The translations under genes and the position numbers were made by a program. Positions 1 through 12,800 of a DNA stretch of 64,000 bases are shown piece after piece; within the stretch, counting starts at the first letter, position 1; each line of letters starts with the position of its first letter. The stretch comes from Aphrophora alni (taxonomy: Eukaryota; Arthropoda; Insecta; Hemiptera; Aphrophoridae): assembly GCA_963513935.1 (NCBI GenBank), contig OY740770.1, positions 85,657,267-85,721,266 on the forward strand, given 5' to 3'. The notes beneath the pieces are model-generated. The model was not told where the DNA came from, searched no databases, and was given only the letters and a program-made list of their open reading frames with translations.

Positions 1-728
1 ACGGTTCGGAAAAACAAAAAATATTTACACTTACATAACGAAAGGTTATAAATAAAACATATGGGGCTCTTTGTCTTCAAAATGACAATTACTAATATTA
101 TTGTGTTGACGAAATGTACAATGTATAAACAAGCTGCTATAAATGTCCATTTCCTAATTCATATTCTGAAGTTAGTCAAATTTCAATATTCTTAAATTCC
201 ACATAACTAATTTTTATAATATTTAGGTAAAATATAAAGATAAAATGCAGACACCATTATAGTAATTAGTAAACTGTAGAATAGAGAGTTTCGGACTAAT
301 TAGAGAAAATAAATGAACTTTAGCTACTGTTAATAAAATATCAACTTAAATCAATTACTAGTTCCTGTTGTAACTAAAGTAAAGTATCTATTTAAATTTA
401 ACTACTAAGTTCAGTGGAACTGAGTTGTCACATGAGTGAAGAAACTGAAGGGTTTATTGTGACATAACAGGTCATCTGCCTTAATATGTGCAAATTTGCA
501 TGTCTGTTGTTATTATAAACCAATAAAATTGAGTGTTATGTTTATGCAATAATTATAGTTCCAGCTATTTTAGAGAGTATACAAATTTATTTTCGAAAAC
601 GTCGTATTCAGAAAATAAATTGAACTTTTCTAAAATGAATGCCCTTTGGTGATGTTTTTCTACTTATGTTGATACATAAATAATGTAATATAATCTTAAA
701 TCTTACAAAACTATAGTTCTCCAACCCT
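1..728. other. AT-rich non-coding DNA, no feature recognised
   Basis: Low-GC sequence with stops in all frames. I see no gene, RNA or repeat here. Confidence 0.6.
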
Positions 729-729
729 C

Positions 730-852
730 AAAGCGAAATATTGTATCGTCAGTATTGTATTTTTAGGCCCAAAGCGAAATATCGTATCGTTAGTATTGTA
801 TTTTTAGGCCCAAAGCGAAATATAATATCGTTAGTATTGTATTTTTAGGCCA
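730..852. repeat. Three tandem copies of a 41-bp unit
   Basis: The block AAAGCGAAATAT...GTATTTTTAGGCC occurs three times in a row with a 41-bp period (AAGCG at 731, 772 and 813). The copies differ at only a few positions (TTG/TCG/TAA after GAAATA, TCGTC/TCGTT), so the duplication is fairly recent. It has no coding potential and no known function. Confidence 0.9.
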
Positions 853-3800
853 TTGCCTTCCAAAAATAATACGCGTATTATAAATTTAAAATGGAGACTA
901 AAACGATGTTTGTAAATAACAACATTTCTACGTATAAAACCTAATCAAGTAGTCTAATATGTTAATTAGGTTAGCTTGGGTAGTATTTACAATTTCAATA
1001 AAACCTCATACATTAATAACACGACATATTTGCCCCTCAGTTTCAGTGTGTTGAACGTATGCCTTTTAAAACATTTTATTTGGTTAACTGTAAATTAACA
1101 ATTAGGATTGCTATAATTTACTTCATTACTGCACGTTACTAATGTTACTTTGTCGGTTTTTATGAAAAATGTAGACGTAACATGAGTGCAGTGTTCCATA
1201 ATATAAGAATGAAAAGGAATAAATCATGCGTCATGTATATTTTATTTTTAAAAGAAAGTCTGTGAGTGGTAAAGTGCACGTTTCTTTAGTATGAAATATC
1301 GTCTGCATGAGAATAAATCACATTGAAAACATAATATACTTAGACTTCCGGCGTAATTCATGTGTAATGCATTAGCCAGTATATGAACTATTCATAACAT
1401 CATAGCTGACAGAGACTTAAAAATAGTGTTTTTAAATAATACATGTGCCTAAATTTAAACACTTGATAGCTCATTCACCATGTATATGGATTATATTAAA
1501 CATTTTACGTACTATGTTGATATTGGATCAGAATTAAACATTTATTTATCTTCTGCATAGACTAGTTTATGTTTAATCGTAAAATCTTCCCTATAAGCAA
1601 TAATGGTTGTCCTTAATTTACAGACGACTTTTATTTGTTACTACATGTGGAACTTGAATTATTTTGTGATAACGTGTGTTTTGTTCTAAGAAGTGTACAT
1701 TCTCATAAGTTAATCTCGATATGTATTTACAAATAACACCTGCAATTTTAATCAACGCATAATTTACTGTACTTTAATTAAAATACTTTTGACTAATCAA
1801 AGTAAGCTGTAAGCGTATAACGTAATAGGAGTTAGGCTTCACTTCTCCTTGTAAGATTGATGATGTAAGATTGTTCAAACAATAATAAATAAATAATACA
1901 ACTTCATAGGAACAGTTATGATTTGGATATTTCATAATAAACTATTGTATTGACATTTTTCATTTGTGCTTGAAGGTTTGCACAAGACAAACGACTGACG
2001 CTCACCACAAAAATAATTTAAAATCAGTTATGAGAATACAGTTTTTTTTTTTTTTTTTTTTTTTTTTCAAAAGAACAAATATTACATTCACCAATTTACA
2101 TATCAAATTGATTTTGGATGCCATTTCGTGGCTTTTAAATAACGAAGCAATCCGTTATAGATACGTCATCAATGTTATTAATAACGGTGTGAAGATAAAC
2201 GGATTCCAACTTTATCCATTGTTTTTCGTGTATGTTGTTTTTAAAACAATCTTAACAAGAGTCCTGTAACAATTGATACTCTATTCAAGTTGTGTTGTCC
2301 TCTTGACATTTCTCGACATTAAGGTTTCATGATCGGTTTCGATTTTCTTCCTTCAAGAAAATTATAGACACTTTTTTTTTTTTTACCATGAAAAAGTCGT
2401 AATTATAAAAATAAATATCGTGAAAAAAAGTAACTTTTTAATATCATATGATCATACTATTTACAAATAATCAATACTAATTATAAATACAAAAATTGAG
2501 TTTAATTGGTATTGTAAGACAGTTATAACACTTTTCCTAACTGAAGCCACATCTCCTTTCTAAGAAAACTCCTCATAAAACGAGTTGAAGTTTCTCAGAG
2601 AATAAATTTAGAAATGTATCAAACTTTGATATAAAAATAATCAACGAGTGGCGGTAAATAAACCTTTTTTAAATTACATTCGATATAAACCGTTTATATT
2701 ACGTTTTGTTTGTTACTCTTTTTCTACGGTACATTGATTTGTAGAATCCTCTTGACTGGTTTTAATCAATATTACTTCACAGGATTTATTCGTTTTTATG
2801 TATTAACTAACATAAACTCAATATTTTGAGGACGTATGTATTTCATTTTTACATCGAGTAAAATATTCTAAAGATCTGTTCCTAAATACCATAAATAAGC
2901 TCTAATAATTTTATTAATAACCAAAATAAACGTGTCAAATTAATTAATATCAAATAAAAGATAATTACAAATAAAGAGTTATAACACTGGACTGATATAA
3001 TTAAAAATCTAAAATAATAAGATGTCTTTATACCATTATAACGATTTTTCTAGCAATACAAATAGAAACTCCATTTAACTATGAACTTCTACTATTATAC
3101 TAGAGCCTACAGGTCCACCTAGTGAATGGTGAATTAATTAAAAAATTCAATAAATTTCTGCTTTACAAAATCATTTTCTCAATATCACAAAACTTGTCTC
3201 ATTACAAACTAGACTAAAATATAACAAACAACTCTCCACATATAATTGTAAAAAAGGTATCCATATAAAAATAACTTATCGTGTGTCTGGTACAATGTGA
3301 ACTACAAAAAATGTTTGTGTAATGTCTATGTACCAATTATTGTTAATTTATTTAAGTAAATATACAAATTATGAATGATAGTGAACATGATTTAATATTT
3401 ATTAAAATTCAAGGCGAAATGTATAACTAATTAAAAAAATCTCATTATGCATACAGTGATTCAACCAAAAGTCCTGCAACATTCTATTTACCATTTCCCC
3501 CTTTTTATATCAACATTCTGCATATACATTTTGTGTGACGAGGGGTTAAAATAATTGGACTTGTTTAACAGATGTGTTTGTTCTGCCAGACTTGATTTTA
3601 GGAGCTAAATGAAAATGTCCAATTATAAAAATAGGTCGGGTAATAAATTATTTTAAATGTTAAAATAAAATAAACTAATTATCTGTCATTCAATTATAAC
3701 CCTTACTACCAATAAAAAGGACAGCCAAGAATCATTGAATGAAATGGAATAATACATTCTCTTCCAAACTATTTTTCACTTAGAGAAATAAAAAATATTT

Positions 3801-5119
3801 TAGTTCTTTATAACTATTTCTTTATATTATCTGGAAGTTTGTTGTAAAGCTTCAAATAAAAATAATATACACCACGCTCTAATTAATTTATGTATATGGA
3901 AAAATGCAGGATGTTTCTTCAGCATTTTGTAATTATAGTTGTGTTGATACACTTCAAAATAACTCTTTTTCATTTAGAAAATTTTAAAATATCCTAAATA
4001 TAAATAGACGGTAATGTAAAAAGTTTATGTTTCCTGAAATTTATTTTAGTATAACATCAATATTCTGTGAAATAAACATTTAATTACACATCTATTTTTT
4101 TTTAAACTTTCCAGCAATAGTTAATAATAACTTCAACAGCAAGTAAACTCCGGTAATTACGTAAGTAATAAATATATATCTTCAGCGATGCTTTTGGTAT
4201 CTACATTTTGTCCTGATACTAAATTTGAAAAATATAAATAACAAATGCTCACCATACGATGAGAATGAAGTTATATATATATTATAATGTACTACACCGT
4301 TGGGAATAACATGGGTATATTTGTTGTTTAACCAAAGCCCGATATATGATGCTTTTTATAGCCTTAGGCTGAATAGGTGAGCTTTATCTACACTGATTTA
4401 TGATCTTATATCTGCATTGTATCGTTCAGGACATTGATCTCATTCCTATCCATATATAAGCCTGTACAAATACCAGAAAGGACTCACATTGAGCTCATAA
4501 ATTATTGACGAAATAATAATATTTTTTAACCTGTATACGAAAAAATTTATGATATGCATAAATCCTAATTATTGATATTACTAATGTAACGTAATATTAT
4601 AGTATATTTAATATAATTATAGTTTATACTAAAAACATTATGACAAATATTTATTTGCATCTTAAAATGCATAAATACTTTAATATCCCATTTTCACAGT
4701 TCTAATAATGACAATTGTTAAACCTATTTATGTATGTTTTTGGTTGCAGGATTAGGAAATAATTCATCAAGATACTTTAATTTCGAAAACTACAAATCGA
4801 GTTTCAATAGAAGCATTTAAACCGATAATCAATATTTTGTGGTTGAATTTGTATTTATTAATTTTTTTAATGAAAAATTAGGCATTTCACAGCTTATATT
4901 AATTAACTGTATTATTATTTAATATTTAGGACATTTCAAATGTTCGAATGAAAAGAATTTATCAGACGACAGATTTTGGTAATAATATTTTATCTAGCCA
5001 ACATCGTTCTATTTATAAAGACTCTCTTCATTTACAAAGCACTGATTATTTATAATTTATAACACAATATGGATTGATTGTCATATTTTCTAGAACTAAA
5101 CTCAAAAAATAAATTATGT
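853..5119. other. AT-rich non-coding DNA
   Basis: No gene was recognised. The only notable item is the T run at 2042-2067. An open frame across that run (1964-2269) has ordinary low-complexity AT-rich codons and a poly-Phe stretch made by the T run, so I do not call it. Confidence 0.55.
2042..2067. repeat. Poly-T tract (26 bp)
   Basis: An uninterrupted run of 26 T. It could be the reverse-strand poly-A tail of an old retrotransposed sequence, but I see no recognisable body beside it. Confidence 0.9.
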
Positions 5120-5450
5120 AACACATTATCTGGCGGTGGTGGTGGTACGAGAGCAATATTTTTCTCTTTTTGTACTCTCCCAAACCAGTATTATTTCGGG
5201 CTACCACCCACTCTCACTGCCAGAGTAGTTCATCCAGTAGCCTAAACCATCATAGTAGCCTTAAATTGCAATTAGATGGTCCATCTCTACTGATAACACA
5301 AATCACACATGTGGTAGAACATTTACTTGTATAGGTTAACTTGTCTTCAAACATTTTAATGGGAGACTCCAATGATAACCAATCGAGCACATTTACTTTT
5401 ATAGGAAAATTAATTTTACAAAATTTGGGGGGGGAGAAACCCCAATACAG
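5120..5450. other. GC-richer patch, possible repeat relic
   Basis: Higher GC than its surroundings. It starts with GGTGGTGGTGG and contains GTAGCCTAAACC/GTAGCCTTAAATT-like partial repeats near 5236-5265. It includes a G8 run (5427-5434) and a short inverted repeat TTGGGG/CCCCAA around 5425-5445. Overlapping open frames on both strands (5250-5474 minus, 5341-5544 plus) show no family I recognise. It is probably an eroded mobile element. Confidence 0.3.
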
Positions 5451-5576
5451 TATATTGAAAGTTGTCGTGGTCAAGTTAACGAAAAACCTATCACTTGTAA
5501 GTCTGTCTCTGTGTAGCAGGTGTTGGCTTTATATTATATTATAAGAACAAACTAAAATCATAATTCTTTTATACGT

Positions 5577-5600
5577 TAATTACCATAATTATGGTAATTA
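5577..5600. repeat. Perfect 24-bp palindrome
   Basis: TAATTACCATAA followed directly by its reverse complement TTATGGTAATTA, with no spacer and no mismatch. The arm is longer than the simple AT palindromes common in this background. Function unknown. Confidence 0.85.
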
Positions 5601-5788
5601 CAGTCTGATATTAAGAGCTTTCAGCAACTTATTAAAAAGTTGGATACTTTTATATGGCTCTCTTTTTACGTTTAACAAATATTGAGGTAAAACCACTTCA
5701 AATTTACAATTTATATTAAAGATATTGTAAATTTATTAACTTATTTGTCTTTTTGTGCATTATATTTAAAACTAACTGTTCAAAGAAT

Positions 5789-5824
<36 letters not shown>

Positions 5825-5853
5825 TTGTAGTTAATATATATATATATATATAT

Positions 5854-5890
<37 letters not shown>

Positions 5891-5900
5891 TATATATATA
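5789..5900. repeat. Compound (AT)n microsatellite
   Basis: Three (AT)n blocks separated by GATGTTGTAGTTA and by TATTATATTATA interruptions. The tract is self-complementary and likely unstable. Confidence 0.9.
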
Positions 5901-5909
5901 AAGATTAGT

Positions 5910-8229
5910 TTTTAATGTATATAGTCTTGGCGAACTAAGTTTATAAAAACATAGTTTAATCAAAATGAACTCTGCTTTTTCAAAATAGAGAAATGTATAT
6001 CAGTATTGATATGCATGTATTGAATGTAGTTGATCCTCGGAGGTTATTTCTCCAATTTAATTTATTAAAAATATATCATTATTTTTGTTGTTATATTTAT
6101 AAAGTATAGTTATCTTAACACGTGTGGCCAAATACGTTAAGTTAACGTTTTTGTCTATATATCCTTTTTTTATGTCATACTGAGACAAAAGAGTATTTTT
6201 TATACTGATGTATGTATGTTAGTCGACTGATGTTTGCAATACATTGCATTTAAACAACTACGTAATATGATTACCAATGGTCACGTTGTTTGTTACAACT
6301 TACATAAATTACTTTTAACTACAATTTATTAAGTTGGCATACATTTTAATACTTCGACGTTTATATATTTCTCTGATATATTAAAAGAGATTTTTGTTTA
6401 AACTATTTATATACAAAAATCTAAATATATGTTCTTTCAAATATTGTACATAACCTATCAGCTAATTAATTAATTTAAGTTATTACAAATAATTTAACGT
6501 AGATGTGTTTTTGTAAGTCTGATTAGAGGGTTGACCAAACCGTGTCTATTTCTATTGTAAAAGATTCTACTGTTACGTCTTGAGCGGTGGTTAACAAATT
6601 GTGAAAGATTGTTCTTTACATAGATTCAATTTGAATAGATATATAAAGAGGGATTTGTAAAATGTTTCCTTTCAGGTATACTTGTCATATATAGTTGCAA
6701 TAATTCGTGTAGCTATTTTGGTAAAAGAAATATTTGGAAAGTTAGAGTGAAAATACCTCACAATCTGATACCAAACATCAACAGTGGATTAAATTTACCA
6801 AAATATGTGGTCAAAAGGAAATTAAGTTTGACGATTAATTTAAGTTTTCCCATTAAAAATATAATCCCCAAATGTTTCTTTCAAAACGCATTTACATGCT
6901 GTTGGAAAATTAGCTAATTATCCAAATACAAACCCAGCCGTTTTAAATAATTAATTTTGATATCATATACAAAAATATTGTTGAGTGAGAACAGTATAAA
7001 TTGAGTCACACTATAGTTTCTTTTAAAGCAGTTTACTTAAAACCTGGTTTTTGCTTTTACTACTCAAAGTTTAACTATCATTGTTGTCATCGAAATATTC
7101 ACATGATCACATTAACATTTTGTTATTAACATGTAAGACTAACAAGGAGGGAATGTGAAGGATGAAATATTTTCTAAACTACCACTGAGTTTCCGTTTAT
7201 CAAAGAATTTCATATGAATTTTAAGTGTATGTGCTATCTTTGAAGTAAACAAATTTATTACTGCTATTACTCTTAACATTCGTAGGTCTGTCTTTTATAC
7301 TCAATAATGGACGATTTTAATAAAAATAAAGGAGATAAAATGTAGAGTTATTATTCAAAACCATCATTTACATCATTAAAGTGTCTATAGTAATATAGGT
7401 TTGATGAAATTTTATTTTCAGAATAATGATGTTCGATTTTTAACCAGATTATCAATACCAAAGGCTCTTATAGTAGTAAATGCCGTCTAAAATAATGAAA
7501 CTATGAACAATTAAATTAATCAGTTTGCGTGTTTTATGTCTGTATTCCTTACAGGCAATTGGGAACAAAAACGTAGAAAAGGGATGTTTCTTTGTGTTTC
7601 TGTATAGATTCGTATTGTGTAATTTGTTTATTTGTAAATAATATTTTGTTCATAAGTTAATCTCTGGGGTACAAAAATTATATTTACATAAAATATAACA
7701 ACAAATGTAAACAACCGTACTGCGGAAATATATCTAAATTGAGAATTCTCTATTTGTCTAGTAGCCAATGTCAATCAGATTTTAGTCTTTAAGTATTTTA
7801 GTTAACTTAAGTAATTATTTAAAAATCCATCCATATATATAGGTATTTGGAATATTTTTATTGCTAATATAATTAAAATAAACAGAAAATAACGCACACA
7901 TATACATACAGGTTTATGATATGTGTAATTTACTCATCTGCTCGTAGTTTGAAAATATATAATTACATAAATTTTATTATATTTCTAGTTGTTGCTATTC
8001 ATCAAAATAGAATTTAGATTCCAAACATGTAAAATGTCCAGTTATTGTTATTTGTAAATAAACGGAACATCTTTCTCCAACAAATTTTTAGAGTATCCCT
8101 GCTCTTGAGATTTTGCATTATTTACTTAGCATTTATCAAAATGATAATATAAAATTGAATAATTTGCATATTGTTTCTACGTTGTAAAAGATGATGAAGC
8201 TTATGATGTCTCACAGTAACTGATATTAA
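5910..8229. other. AT-rich non-coding DNA
   Basis: Stops in every frame and no RNA or repeat signature that I can support. Confidence 0.55.
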
Positions 8230-8484
8230 AAAGGTATTAACTAGCGTGGTTAAGGTTCGGGACTGAAAAGAGTATTGGATAGGAAAAGGGTCTGAAGCTG
8301 TGTGTTATTAAGTGGGGCTACGCCCCACATGTTGTTAATGGTAGTGGTAAATTCAAAAAAGAAACTCTACGATCGACGAATAACTAAGATTAATGATTTT
8401 GTAAGGCATCGTGACGGTAAACCAGTACACTGTTATGATGAGCGATTTGCGTTATTAATTAAGTTATTTAATATGTTAAAGTAA
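8230..8484 (+). other. Coding-like patch of unknown origin with a small hairpin
   Basis: GC and codon texture rise here. An open plus frame ends at 8484 and includes the peptide YDRRITKINDFVRHRDGK, which has balanced composition unlike the flanking poly-Ile/Phe/Lys noise. Just upstream GTGGGGC-TAC-GCCCCAC (about 8313-8329) forms a perfect 7-bp hairpin with a 3-base loop. I recognise no family. It may be the last fragment of a mobile-element or pseudogene exon. Confidence 0.25.
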
Positions 8485-9847
8485 ACTATAAATAAGTGAA
8501 TAATTTGTATGAAAAATGAGCTGTAATTTCTAAAACCAACTTTCTATCTCTTAGATAGATTAGCTTAACTTATTTGTATGACTTTGTATAATGTAGTTGG
8601 ATAAATAAAGTAGCAATAAAGAAGGGTGAGAAGTAGTTCAGGAAAATAGATTAATCAATTTTAAATTGGCCGTAGATATGCATTTTATTTTGGATTTTAA
8701 CTTTGATTTTACATCATATTTAATATATTATAATAGCATATTTTATACTAATAAAAGGTCTACTTTTTGCAAGTTCTCTAACTAGCTGTCAATGAATACA
8801 ACTGACAGCAAGTAGTTTTAAATCTGAGGATGTTTAGAAAAATTAGTTGATAAATTTTAAAATGTCGATTGATTTAAGTCTTATTTCGTTGAAACCTTAA
8901 TTCTGTGGAGGAAACTTAATAAAATATATTATGCAGCTACAAACAAATAACCGTTTCACAAAATGTTTCTTTATGTAGTACAGATGCAAAGAATCCATCA
9001 TGGCCAGTAGTTTGGTTAATTTCATATAAGTAAAACTCTTTAAAAAGTTAAAGATTGTTAAGACATCATTATAGACATCATTGTTAAATTACGTTAATAA
9101 AATCTAGGAAGGCCTGAACATGAATATTTTCATGAATAACTCAACTTTTACTTTTCGTATCACAACAATTATCTATGTACTACATGTATGTAAGAACTTG
9201 CTTACAATCTACTGTTACGAACAAAGGAAACTAATTGTATTTTATCCCACATCCTCTAAACAATGAATGTAATCAGTCAACAGATGGTCATTCCCTCCTC
9301 CCCCCCCCCCTCTGCACCCCATCGGTTTGAACCTATTCCATCTATGAAGAAGATATTTCGATGATGAATTACTTGTGTTTTGTGTTGCTACTATAACATT
9401 CATGAAAAAGAATACTTTCAAAATAACTATACACTAAAGAAATTAATAAAATCCACGATACTAAAACCAAATAATTACTTGAAAAACGCTTGGTATTAAT
9501 TGGAAATAATTCAATTTAAATAGATGATAACATTATTGTCAAATTCACACTTTCTATAAAATTAAAATATAAAAAAATTGCATTCGTCCACTATGAACGA
9601 TACTGATGCGGGACCATGATATGTGACCCAATTTTAAAATTGGACTAGTGCACACATTAAAAAAATTGTATAAGTATTAATAATTTTATAAAAAATAGAT
9701 TAAAATTTCAAAAGTCCCGTATTAAATAAAAGCATGGCCCAGATTTGTCTCTTACTACAAGTTAATATATTCAATTCTCTCATAGAAACGAAGTATAACT
9801 GCTTTAAAAATTTCCTAAAAAGCAATAATTATATATATATTAATTAC

Positions 9848-9891
<44 letters not shown>

Positions 9892-12800
9892 GTTGAAATT
9901 CTATTGTACATAATTTTTTTTTAGAAATCACAGGCAAACAAAAAAAGTTATATTATTCTCTGTGGCGTTACAAACCTATTTTTTGTAGTTCCCCAAATTA
10001 CTCTGCTGAGATGCGAAAAAGGGAAAAATACACAATCACACACGTTAGTTTATTTCAACGTTATGCAAATAAAATCTACTGAATTCGGTGAACTTTTGCG
10101 CAAACTTTTATTTACAGTTTCACTAATAATATAAGCTAAAAGCATAAAAATCAACTTTTGTCATTTCCTATCTTTAAACACTAATACAGTTTTTATTCTT
10201 TATAATGTTATAATCTCCAGATAAAACCATTACTTTGTGTTGTGGTGTCGCTGAAAATGTACGGCTAGACACATAGATAGTTTTCAATAGATAAGCTAAA
10301 AGTATTTTCCATATTTAATTCACTGAAATGATTTGAAAAAAGCGAAACCCCTAGTGCTGGGAGCGACACATCTCTATGTATTATAAATTGTAATAATTGA
10401 ATCTTTCCTGATTTCAAAGGTATCTTTCATGAAAGTATCAAGGAATTAGTCGAAGTCCAAACATACGGGAATGAATGTGATTAATTGGATTATCACTAGA
10501 AGAGTTCACAAAAGACAATCGCTGAAGTAATCATATTTTTATATAACCTTGCATCGACAAAGAACATTAAATAAACATTTTCTAAATCAAAGGTAAGATT
10601 TTGCATGTTCCCTTCAAACCAATAAAGTATGTCTCCATTATCACGCAGGATTTAAGACGGGTAATAACTGGAGACTGTTCAGTAATATGTCGTTTGAATA
10701 TAATAAGCTGGTAGAAATATAATTATTTCGGTCGGTTCTACCTCTACAGAAGAGACCATATAGGTCGGCGAAGATTTACTGAAGCCAGCAGGGTTATTAT
10801 TGGAGTTGAAAACTTTAAGCGTGGTGATCCAAAGTTTCTCATTGGTTTCCTAAAGGGGTAGAAAAACTTAACAGCTAATGCTAATTAAGTTTATTATAAA
10901 ATAGATTAATTTTTGTCTGCAATGGAGAAAGACCGTCTCACAAATGAATATTTTCTCTGCGATTGTTTGGATATTTTACGTACATTGCCTTAACACAGAG
11001 ATTCTGGAGTGATAAGAAAACGGATAAAAAGAAAAGATAAATTTCAAAATTCGTGGAATCTAACACTGAGGATACAGGTTTGTCATTAACGTTCCTGTCG
11101 ATACGAGTTGGTCGATTATAAACGTGTGACAATTGAAAACCATGGAGTTGTTATGGCGTTGACAAGAACTACACTGTTATTTAGTCAGAATACAGTTTGC
11201 AGAGGCAGATTTAGAAATTTTTATATGATTAGTGGGCCATTGAATTTTGTAGAGGATAAAAGCCGGCTGAAAGATTGGGACAGTTTACCCACCAATCACA
11301 TCAAAATTAAACTATTTACACATTAAATTAACCTTTCTACGAGCCGTAATTATTCATGTATTTTTCGTTGGTCTAAGTTTGAATGACAATTTGTAATTAC
11401 TTACAGAAAGAAAGAAGTAAAATATCCTTCTTTAAAAAAGGAATAGAAAAAGAAACAAATACTTAATTTCAAATATATTTTTGGAGTATCAAACTTAGCT
11501 TACAGTTATATTTATAGAATTTTTGAAAATTGTATGAGTTGTAAGAACTTTAAGCGTCTTCGTTGTCATATTGCAACTTAAAATATGAATTTCATTGATG
11601 GTTTAAAATATTATTGTAAATTTCATAAGTTAAAAGATATCATTTTGGTTTCTAGTAAACATTCTGTTTTAAATAATCCATATATGTTATTATTTGTAAA
11701 GGAAGGAGATTAATGAAACTTAAAAAGATATATAAATCAACGGAAACAACCAATAAAAGGAAATACCCTTTTGTATTAACTAAAGTAATATGTAACATAT
11801 TTTATTAATTTATAATTTAGTTTCATGCTTAAATTCTAATCTAGACAAAAATAAGTACATATATTGCAAGAAGATAAAATATAACTAGGCTCAGTTAGTT
11901 CTAATTTATTGCTATTATGGTGTACGGTTTATTACCAGTCATTTAATTTTGTTCCCTAATAAATAAGGCTCCTGAACATTATTTGACTTCCAGCAGCGGT
12001 GGAACAGAGGAGTGATTTATAGGTAGTAATTAAATGTTTCTTCTGATAAAAGACACAAACCTGCTTGCCAACATCAGGACATTGATTAATTGTGTATGGT
12101 TATAAATATTGTTTTAATTGATTCTCTATAAATTTGTAAATAATTTATGTTTATTAAATACGATTATAATATTTTAAATACTGCTTTCTGCGGAAAATAC
12201 GTATAATTAAGCCATGTTAAAATTTATTGCCAATATTACGACTTCAGTTGTAAAATAACAACATAAAACTTCGTAAAATGCATTGATGATGAGGTGGGAT
12301 GAGGAGGAAAAAACTTTGAATACCAGTTGACAATGTAGAGATTTATAAATACGATTTCTGTAATTTTATACAAAACACCTGCAAAAGATAAAACACCTGC
12401 AATGTTGGCTTCTTATATAGAGAGCTAACTTTCTAATGATTGTACATAAACTTAAAAAGTTTGTTTATATTGATAGAAATAAAACTATATTAATAATATA
12501 TATGTAATATTAATTTTTATTTCAAAATAGCGTATCAAAATTTGTTTTACATAACCTATATGTTTGCTAATATCCATAGATTTACGTGGTTAAGATTTCT
12601 ATAAACTATTAAAATTTTGTAGACACGCTCAAGTAAAATTTTGTTAACATATCTTTATAAAACATATTCTATTTCCACAAACCCGCTTCGAGAAACCCGT
12701 CGATTTGATTATTTGATTACAATATTCTACAATTTATTACAATATATCGACAACTGGTAACTAATTAAAAAGTTAAATTAAATATATTTTACACTTTGAA

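Noticed and set aside
1964..2269. 101-codon frame across the T26 run
   Set aside because: Poly-Phe comes from the homopolymer; the rest is AT-rich random translation.
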